Shown one piece after another: positions 31,180 to 36,184 of a stretch of 36,184 bases of DNA. The stretch covers positions 1 through 36,184 of the forward strand of contig JABWBB010000029.1 in NCBI GenBank assembly GCA_013360675.1, in the 5' to 3' direction. The translations under genes and the position numbers were made by a program. The notes under the pieces were generated by a model, which saw only the letters and a list, made by a program, of their open reading frames with translations, had not been told where the DNA came from and did no database searches. Numbering within the stretch: the stretch's first letter is position 1; each line of letters opens with the position of its first letter. Source of the DNA: Phycisphaerales bacterium. Lineage in GTDB: Bacteria; Planctomycetota; Phycisphaerae; Phycisphaerales; UBA1924.

Positions 31180-31524
31180 TTAGCGGGCCTTGAGGGCCTT
31201 GGATTCGGGCGAATGCAGGATGACCTGCCCGCCGCGGAACCACTGGGCCTCGCTGCGCCCTGAGCCGGTGTCGTAGAGACACGAGTTGAACCCATCGAGC
31301 ACAAGAGTGTCGCCGACGACGCGGGCGGTATCGAGCCCCCAGAGCACGAGGAGGAAGAGTTCATCGAACTCGAAGACATAGCGGCGCGGGCGCGGGTGAA
31401 AGAGCGTCATGCTCATCAGCCCGTCGCGCGGGTCGGGCGGCGCCTCGAGGGGGAGTTGCACGCCGACCTGCGGATGCTGGGCGAACCAGTCCTGCACGAC
31501 CTTCTCGATGTCCTTGGGACGCAT
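31180..31524 (-). CDS. Hypothetical protein downstream of truA
   Basis: This 114-residue protein is the last gene of the minus-strand purC-truA group. I start it at ATG 31524; a GTG at 31527 is adjacent, with GGAGG 11-14 bases upstream. The N-terminus (PKDIEKVVQDWFAQHPQVGV) is helical; the rest is strand-rich (YVFEFDELFLLVLWGLDTAR, TLVLDGFNSCLYDTGSG). I recognise no family and see no signal peptide or membrane helix. Position after truA suggests co-transcription, but no functional link. Confidence 0.55.
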   Translation of the reverse strand: MRPKDIEKVVQDWFAQHPQVGVQLPLEAPPDPRDGLMSMTLFHPRPRRYVFEFDELFLLVLWGLDTARVVGDTLVLDGFNSCLYDTGSGRSEAQWFRGGQVILHSPESKALKAR

Positions 31525-31594
31525 CACGCGGCGAAATACCTCCGTTAGCCCAGTGTAGCGGCGTGGCGGGCGCGGGGAACACATCCGCCGCGGT

Positions 31595-32527
31595 TCACGT
31601 GTATCGGATCCACTCCAGGCACAAGCCCGCGGGCGCAAGCGTGGGGCCGGCCTGGCGACGCTCGCGCGATGCCAACGCCGCGCTCACGTCGTCGGGCGTG
31701 CGCGACCCGCGTCCGACCTCGAAGAGCGTGCCCGCGATGATCCGCACCATGTTGTAGAGGAACCCGCCGCCGCGCACCTCGACGCGCACGCGATCACCCT
31801 CGGGCACGGGAGCGAGCGCCATCACTCGGCAGGAAGTCACCGTGCGCACCGTCGTCAGCCGTCCGTGATTGATCGTGGTGAAGGCAAGAAAATCATGCGT
31901 GCCCTCGAGACGCCGGGCGGCTTCGTCCATGCGGGTTGCGTCGAGCGGCTCCCACACGCGGTGTACGTAGCGCCGGTCCCACAGGGGGCGCAGGCCCGTG
32001 CCGCGGGGCGGGGGTGGCGACACGTGGAATGTATACGTGTAGCACTTTTCGAGCGCACCCGAGATGGGCTCGAAACTCTCCTCGACCGGTTCGGCGTGCA
32101 TGACCTGCACGTCTTGGGGGAGTTTCCCATTGATCGCCCGCAGGAGTTTGTCGACGCCCCGCGACAGGGGCCAACCGGTGCGCGGTCCATTGATCCCCGT
32201 GCCCTCGCCGTCGCTGCAGGTGAACGCCGCCACCTGGCCTCGCGCATGCACGCCCGCATCGGTGCGGCTTGCACCCACGAGATCGACTTCTTCGCCCACG
32301 ATCGCGCGCACGCCCTGCTCGACCACGTGCTGCACCGTGCGCAGAGCGACGCGTGGTCGCGTCTCGCCCTCGCGCAGTCCCAGTGTCTGGGCGTGCTCGA
32401 GCGCGCCCTGCCCAGGGTGTGGTTGGCTCGGGTCGTCGGTGTGCGCGTCGGGGGCGTAGGGCTCCTGCTTCTGCCAGCCGCAGAAGTCCGTCCCGTCGTA
32501 GGCGATCGTGAGTTTGTAGCGGGGCAC
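31595..32527 (-). CDS. truA: tRNA pseudouridine synthase A with an N-terminal insertion
   Basis: TruA converts uridines 38-40 of tRNA to pseudouridine. The 310-residue protein begins YKLTIAYDGTDFCGWQKQ and has the catalytic segment GASRTDAGVHARGQVAAF with D90 as nucleophile, then CYTYTFHV, WEPLDATRMDEAARRLEGTH and FLYNMVRIIAGTLFEVGRG. Between GWQKQ (residue 21) and RTVQ (63-66) there are about 37 more residues than in E. coli TruA, where SVQ follows after only a few. The insert is acidic and proline-rich. The start is GTG 32527, 23 bases after purC; both belong to one minus-strand operon. Confidence 0.93.
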   Translation of the reverse strand: MPRYKLTIAYDGTDFCGWQKQEPYAPDAHTDDPSQPHPGQGALEHAQTLGLREGETRPRVALRTVQHVVEQGVRAIVGEEVDLVGASRTDAGVHARGQVAAFTCSDGEGTGINGPRTGWPLSRGVDKLLRAINGKLPQDVQVMHAEPVEESFEPISGALEKCYTYTFHVSPPPPRGTGLRPLWDRRYVHRVWEPLDATRMDEAARRLEGTHDFLAFTTINHGRLTTVRTVTSCRVMALAPVPEGDRVRVEVRGGGFLYNMVRIIAGTLFEVGRGSRTPDDVSAALASRERRQAGPTLAPAGLCLEWIRYT

Positions 32528-32550
32528 GGTGGCGTGGGGGGGCGTGGGGG

Positions 32551-33510
32551 TCAGGCGTTGGCGAGGCGCTGGGTGGCTTCGCGGTATCGATCGAGCGTGG
32601 CGTGGGCGATATCGTCGGGGATCGCCGGGCCCGGGGCCTGCTTGTTCCACTTCCCCTGGGCCACGAGGCGTTCGAGATACTCGCGCAGGAACTGCTTGTC
32701 GAAACTGGGCTGCGCGTGCCCCGGCTCGTAGCGGTCGGCGGGCCAGAACCGCGAACTGTCGGGCGTCAGTGCTTCGTCGATGACGATCGGCCCCGCGCCG
32801 CTGGGCTTGCCCGTCTCGTCCAACGGCAGACCAAACTCGAACTTGGTATCGGCGATGATGATGCCCCGTTTCTGGGCATAGTCGGCGGCGGCCTGGTAGA
32901 TCGCCAGCGTCGTGTCGCGGAGCAGGGTCATCACGGGCTCGCCGGCGATGTCGCACGCGCGCGCAAAGTCGATGTTCTCGTCGTGCTTGCCCTGTTCTTC
33001 CTTGGTGGCGGGGGTGAAGATGGGGGCCGGGAGTTTGTCGCACTGGCGCAGGCCCGAGGGGAGGCGCACGCCGCAGACCTGGCCGGTGGCTTGGTACTCC
33101 TTCCAGCCCGAGCCTTCGAGATAGCCGCGGGCGACGCACTCGACGGGGATAACGCGGGTCTTGCGGCAGATCATGGACCGCCCGCGCAGGTCCTCGCGGG
33201 TGGTTCGAGCACCGGCGAAGGCCTCGTCGGGCAGATCGCTCACGTCGGTGCTCAGGAGGTGGGTCTGGGCGAGCCCATGGTCGGCGATGAAACCCAGCCA
33301 GAATGTCGAGAGGGTGGTGAGCAGTCGCCCCTTTCCGGGGAGCGGCGTGGGCATCACGACATCGAAGGCGGAGATACGGTCGGTGGCGACGATGAGCAGT
33401 CGCGGGGGTTGTCCGGGGGTGGCGGGGAGGTCGTACACATCGCGGACCTTGCCCTGACGTTTCCCGGGCAGGCGGAGGTCGGTGTCGAGCAGCGGGGCGT
33501 GAGGGGGCAT
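32551..33510 (-). CDS. purC: Phosphoribosylaminoimidazole-succinocarboxamide synthase
   Basis: PurC joins aspartate to CAIR in purine synthesis, using ATP. The 319-residue protein has the family segments GKRQGKVRDVYDLP, LLIVATDRISAFDVVMPTPL (the ATP-binding start), VIPVECVARGYLEGSGWKEY, PIFTPATKEEQGKHDENIDF, IIIADTKFEFGL and DEALTPDSSRFWP. Its length resembles the eukaryote/actinobacterial-like class (about 300) rather than the 235-residue E. coli type. No Shine-Dalgarno is visible before ATG 33510. It heads a minus-strand operon with truA, and diverges from the GH10-like gene with 131 bases between. Confidence 0.95.
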   Translation of the reverse strand: MPPHAPLLDTDLRLPGKRQGKVRDVYDLPATPGQPPRLLIVATDRISAFDVVMPTPLPGKGRLLTTLSTFWLGFIADHGLAQTHLLSTDVSDLPDEAFAGARTTREDLRGRSMICRKTRVIPVECVARGYLEGSGWKEYQATGQVCGVRLPSGLRQCDKLPAPIFTPATKEEQGKHDENIDFARACDIAGEPVMTLLRDTTLAIYQAAADYAQKRGIIIADTKFEFGLPLDETGKPSGAGPIVIDEALTPDSSRFWPADRYEPGHAQPSFDKQFLREYLERLVAQGKWNKQAPGPAIPDDIAHATLDRYREATQRLANA

Positions 33511-33641
33511 GGGCTAGGGTAGCGGGGGCGGTTGCGGCGGAGGCCAAGGCCGGTCAAACTGGGCCCTTCGCGCTCGACGCGGGGCGTTGGGAGTTCAACG
33601 ATCAGGGTTCGTGCCAGAGCGAGAGAGGGCCGACACGTCGC

Positions 33642-35348
33642 ATGCTGAGTTTCGTAGTCTTTGACGCCGACGGGTTGAGCGCAGCGGATTTCCCGCCGCG
33701 CCATGCTCACCTCGTGGGGCCCGACGACATCCCGGTGCAGGGGGACGTGGTCTTTGAGCCCGGGCGGATCGTTTGCACGAAGGGCGTGCCGCAGAGCGTC
33801 GGGCTGTCGCTTCAGATGGAAGTGCATGCGTCGTCGGGCGGGGGGTCGCTGGGGCTGCTGCACGTGCAGACGTGCCTGCTGCCCGACCGGCCCGAGCCGT
33901 ACCTGCTGACGATCGAACTGGCGCGGCATCGGATCATGTTCCTGCTGAACAAACTCGAGGACTGGGGGCTGCTGGACCTGCCCGCCGACCACCCGGTCAT
34001 GGCCCGGTTCGATGATGCGCGGCGCACCTTCACGCAAGCACTGGTGAGCCAGCGCGGCACGCGCGAGGGGTACTGCCCCGAGGCCGACGCAAGGGCCACC
34101 AAGGCCATGGCCCTGGCGATGGAGGCGGGCGAGCAGGCGACGCTGCTCAAGGCCGAGTCGCAGATCGTCGAGCGTCTGAGCGGACGCGGTTATGCCGATG
34201 CCGTGGCGCACCTCAAACGACTGACGCCCGAGGCGCCCGCGCCGGGCTCGCCCATCTCGATCCCCGGGAGCGACGGGGTCGTGCTCAAGGGGCCGCCCGC
34301 GATCGGGTGCGCGATCAGCCCCGGGGCGACGAGCGAGGGGCTGATGCGGGCGGTGCAGGGTTCGTGCGACTTTGTGACGATGCCGATGCGCTGGATCGAT
34401 ATGGAGCCGGTGGAGGGGAAGTACGCCTTTGCGGGGACGGACCGCTGGATCGAGTGGGCGGTGCGGACGGCGAAGATCCCCGTCCACGCGGGGCCGCTGA
34501 TCGAGTTTCGCCCGCAAGCCGTGCCCGACTGGCTGTATATCTGGGAGAATGACTACGAAACGCTGCGCGACCTTGTGATGGAGCACGTGGAGGCGCTGGT
34601 GACGCGGTATCGGCGGACGATCCAGCGATGGACGGTGGCCAGCGGGCTGCACGTCAACACGAACTTCAAGATCAGTTTCGAGCAGGTGATGGACCTGACG
34701 CGGATCTGCGTGCTGCTGGTGCGCAAACTGCACCCGACGGGCAAGATCCAACTGGAGATTGCCCAGCCCTGGGGCGAGTATCACGCGTCGAACCGGCGCT
34801 CGATCCCGCCGTATCTGTACGCCGAGGCGCTCGTGCAGTCGGGGCTGGGCGTGGACACGCTGGGGCTGCGGGTGCAGATGGGGCACGCCGAGCCGGGCCT
34901 GGGCACGCGCGATCTGATGGCCTTGTCGGCGATGCTGGACAAGTATGCGCAGTTGCAGAAACCCATCGCCGTTACGGCGTTGGGCGTGCCCAGCGGGCCC
35001 ATCACACCCAAGCCTTACACGACGCGGGTGGGCTCGGCGGGTGAAGACGCGTACGAGCCGGGCTGGTGGCGCAAGGCCTGGAGCGAGGCGCAGCAGGCCG
35101 ATTGGATGACGCGGGTCATGACGGTGATCTGCTCGAAGCCGTATGTGCAGTCGGTCTGCTGGCAGGAGTTCGCCGACCCGATGGCTCCGCCGGGCAGGCC
35201 CGCGCCCATGGCGGCGGAGATGCCCATGGGCGGGCTGGTAGGCTCGGGCGGCCAGCCCAAGGCAGCGCTGCAACGGCTGGCGCAGATCCGTCAGTGCGTG
35301 GCGGATGGGCGATCGCCCCTCTCGCTCATCCCCGACGCCGCGCGGTAG
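33642..35348 (+). CDS. GH10-like barrel protein without the catalytic glutamates
   Basis: Residues 210-480 of this 568-residue protein follow the order of a GH10 xylanase barrel: MPMRWIDMEPVEGKYAF (GH10 MKW-x-xEP), RYRRTIQRWTVASGLHVNT, KIQLEIAQPWGEY, VDTLGLRVQMGHA and KPIAVTALGVPSG. In GH10 the acid/base lies in WDVVNE and the nucleophile in ITELD; here these positions are G335 (WTVASG) and A446 (VTALG), so xylanase activity is unlikely. The N-terminal 210 residues include a beta-rich region and a charged helical region and match no domain I know. There is no signal peptide. It may be a binding protein or have a different reaction. GAGAGAGGG lies 13 bases before the ATG. Confidence 0.7.
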   Translation: MLSFVVFDADGLSAADFPPRHAHLVGPDDIPVQGDVVFEPGRIVCTKGVPQSVGLSLQMEVHASSGGGSLGLLHVQTCLLPDRPEPYLLTIELARHRIMFLLNKLEDWGLLDLPADHPVMARFDDARRTFTQALVSQRGTREGYCPEADARATKAMALAMEAGEQATLLKAESQIVERLSGRGYADAVAHLKRLTPEAPAPGSPISIPGSDGVVLKGPPAIGCAISPGATSEGLMRAVQGSCDFVTMPMRWIDMEPVEGKYAFAGTDRWIEWAVRTAKIPVHAGPLIEFRPQAVPDWLYIWENDYETLRDLVMEHVEALVTRYRRTIQRWTVASGLHVNTNFKISFEQVMDLTRICVLLVRKLHPTGKIQLEIAQPWGEYHASNRRSIPPYLYAEALVQSGLGVDTLGLRVQMGHAEPGLGTRDLMALSAMLDKYAQLQKPIAVTALGVPSGPITPKPYTTRVGSAGEDAYEPGWWRKAWSEAQQADWMTRVMTVICSKPYVQSVCWQEFADPMAPPGRPAPMAAEMPMGGLVGSGGQPKAALQRLAQIRQCVADGRSPLSLIPDAAR

Positions 35349-35360
35349 ACTTTGCCTCGC

Positions 35361-35888
35361 GTGACACGGGGTGGAACCATCACCGAAGGGGCGGCCCGCT
35401 GGTTCGTGGCGGTGGGGATCGCGCTGGCCGGTGCGGCGGGCATGGCGGCGTCGTATTGGCGCACTCCCGCGCCGCTGCGGGCGGGGGCGAACGCAACGCC
35501 CACGGTTGAACGCGCGGTGTTGGCGTTGCCCGCGCCGGCGGGTGACAACCAGTTGGGTGTTGAGTTGCCGGTGTTGCCGAGTGAGCCAGCGGCGCTGACT
35601 GCGGCCGAGCCCGCAAAGGCCGATGCTGCGAGACCCGAGCCCGCGACGCAGCCCAAGACCCCGATCGCCCCCACCAAGACCACCATCAACATCAACACCG
35701 CGACGGCGGCGGAACTGGAACTGCTGCCCGGGATCGGCCCGGCGCTGGCGCAGCGGATCATCGACCACCGGCGCGAGCACGGGGCCTTCAGGCGTGTTGA
35801 GGATCTGGATGACGTGAAGGGGATCGGCCCGCGCACGCTGGAAAAGTTGCGCCCGCTGGTGCGGGTCGAGCCGCTACCATCGCCCTGA
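35361..35888 (+). CDS. ComEA-like helix-hairpin-helix protein
   Basis: The 175-residue protein has one N-terminal membrane segment (ARWFVAVGIALAGAAGMAAS), a long Pro/Ala-rich linker, and a C-terminal ComEA-type double helix-hairpin-helix: ININTATAAELELLPGIGPA, AQRIIDHRREHGAFRRVEDL and VKGIGPRTLEKLRPLV. ComEA binds double-stranded DNA in natural transformation; here the DNA-binding domain would project into the periplasm. GTG 35361 is the likeliest start; a TTG at 35352 is in frame. It begins 12 bases after the GH10-like gene. With dprA in the same window this suggests, but does not prove, competence. Confidence 0.85.
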   Translation: MTRGGTITEGAARWFVAVGIALAGAAGMAASYWRTPAPLRAGANATPTVERAVLALPAPAGDNQLGVELPVLPSEPAALTAAEPAKADAARPEPATQPKTPIAPTKTTININTATAAELELLPGIGPALAQRIIDHRREHGAFRRVEDLDDVKGIGPRTLEKLRPLVRVEPLPSP

Positions 35889-35960
35889 ACGCGGGGACAG
35901 CACAACCGGCCGGACGCGGGTGCGTGCGGCCCGGTTCGCGCCTGCGCGTCGGGCGAATGC

Positions 35961-36184
35961 GTGCGCGAAGAACTCCTCTCCATCCTGGCTGAAGACGCGT
36001 CGATCATGGCCCTGGCGCGGGGGGTTCGCGCGGGCGGGCGGCTGGTCGCGTCGGGGAGCGCGGGGTCGTCGACCTCGCTCGTGGCCGGGGCGCTGGCATG
36101 GAGCCTGGGGCGCGTGGTGGTGCTCGTTGTGGCGCACCTCGACGACGCGGAAGAGTGCGTGGATGAGTTGACGGGGCTGGGCAT
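35961..36184 (+). CDS. mfd: N-terminus of transcription-repair coupling factor Mfd (3' truncated)
   Basis: A frame from GTG 35961 stays open to the right edge. Its 74 residues show LVASGSAGSSTSLVAGALAW followed by VVVLVVAHLDDAEECVDEL, which has the layout of the UvrB-like first domain of Mfd (a degenerate P-loop-like Gly/Ser stretch, then a strand and a D-x-E helix). Mfd removes stalled RNA polymerase and recruits UvrA. The rest of the roughly 1100-residue protein is outside the window. The identification rests on a short stretch, so UvrB-like alternatives remain possible. Confidence 0.6.
   Translation, partial: MREELLSILAEDASIMALARGVRAGGRLVASGSAGSSTSLVAGALAWSLGRVVVLVVAHLDDAEECVDELTGLG

Noticed and set aside
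33354..35780. Long minus-strand open frame (about 808 codons) opposite the GH10-like gene
   Set aside because: The translation is Arg/His/Gln/Pro-rich with no recognisable motif; the plus-strand gene has clear structure.

Overview
The window is a gene-dense, very GC-rich stretch (GC-rich third codon positions, frequent GTG/TTG starts, many 1-4 base gene overlaps) with bacterial gene families throughout. Several features point to a planctomycete, probably of class Phycisphaerae: a PEP-CTERM-like secreted protein, an N-terminal excisionase-type HTH fused to a receiver, an HDOD protein, a SpoIID-like lipoprotein in a probable non-sporulator, a SPINDLY-type O-GlcNAc transferase and a GH10-like barrel. 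This placement is inferred from gene content, not from a marker gene. I saw no rRNA, tRNA, CRISPR array, insertion sequence or prophage.

Bases 1-10208 are a surface-glycan locus. A five-gene plus-strand operon (3129-9222), with neighbours overlapping or abutting, encodes a methyltransferase, a CMP-nonulosonate synthetase fused to a KdsC-like phosphatase, a NeuB-type synthase lacking the usual C-terminal SAF domain, a GT-B transferase and a GT4 glycosyltransferase. Another GT4 gene precedes it and two GT2 genes lie on the minus strand. Three genes (3-335, 296-1522, 7579-9222) end in the same roughly 90-residue Rossmann-like module. Two convergent pairs overlap by 40 and 52 bases.

Bases 10341-14327 hold a PilZ protein, NadA, an HU/IHF-type protein with a good promoter, an outer-membrane barrel protein and TsaB. 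Bases 14468-18178 are a signalling cluster: an HTH-receiver protein, an HDOD protein ending in a histidine-kinase dimerisation segment whose phospho-accepting histidine is arginine, and a degenerate receiver-GAF protein. A TPR/O-GlcNAc transferase follows, convergent with a SpoIID-like lipoprotein. Next come a small lipoprotein and DprA.

Bases 23040-25669 hold LexA, preceded by an uncharacterised ORF that overlaps lexA by 224 bases in another frame. Candidate promoters and a GAAC direct repeat lie upstream, and hairpins including a clear intrinsic terminator lie downstream. The PEP-CTERM-like protein follows. Bases 25919-31045 form an electron-transfer module: EtfB, EtfA and a membrane Fe-S ETF:quinone oxidoreductase (EtfD/FadF type), facing a glutaryl-CoA-dehydrogenase-like enzyme that would supply ETF with electrons. 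The right end carries a minus-strand purC-truA-hypothetical group, a GH10-like protein missing both catalytic glutamates, a ComEA-like helix-hairpin-helix protein and the first codons of a probable mfd.
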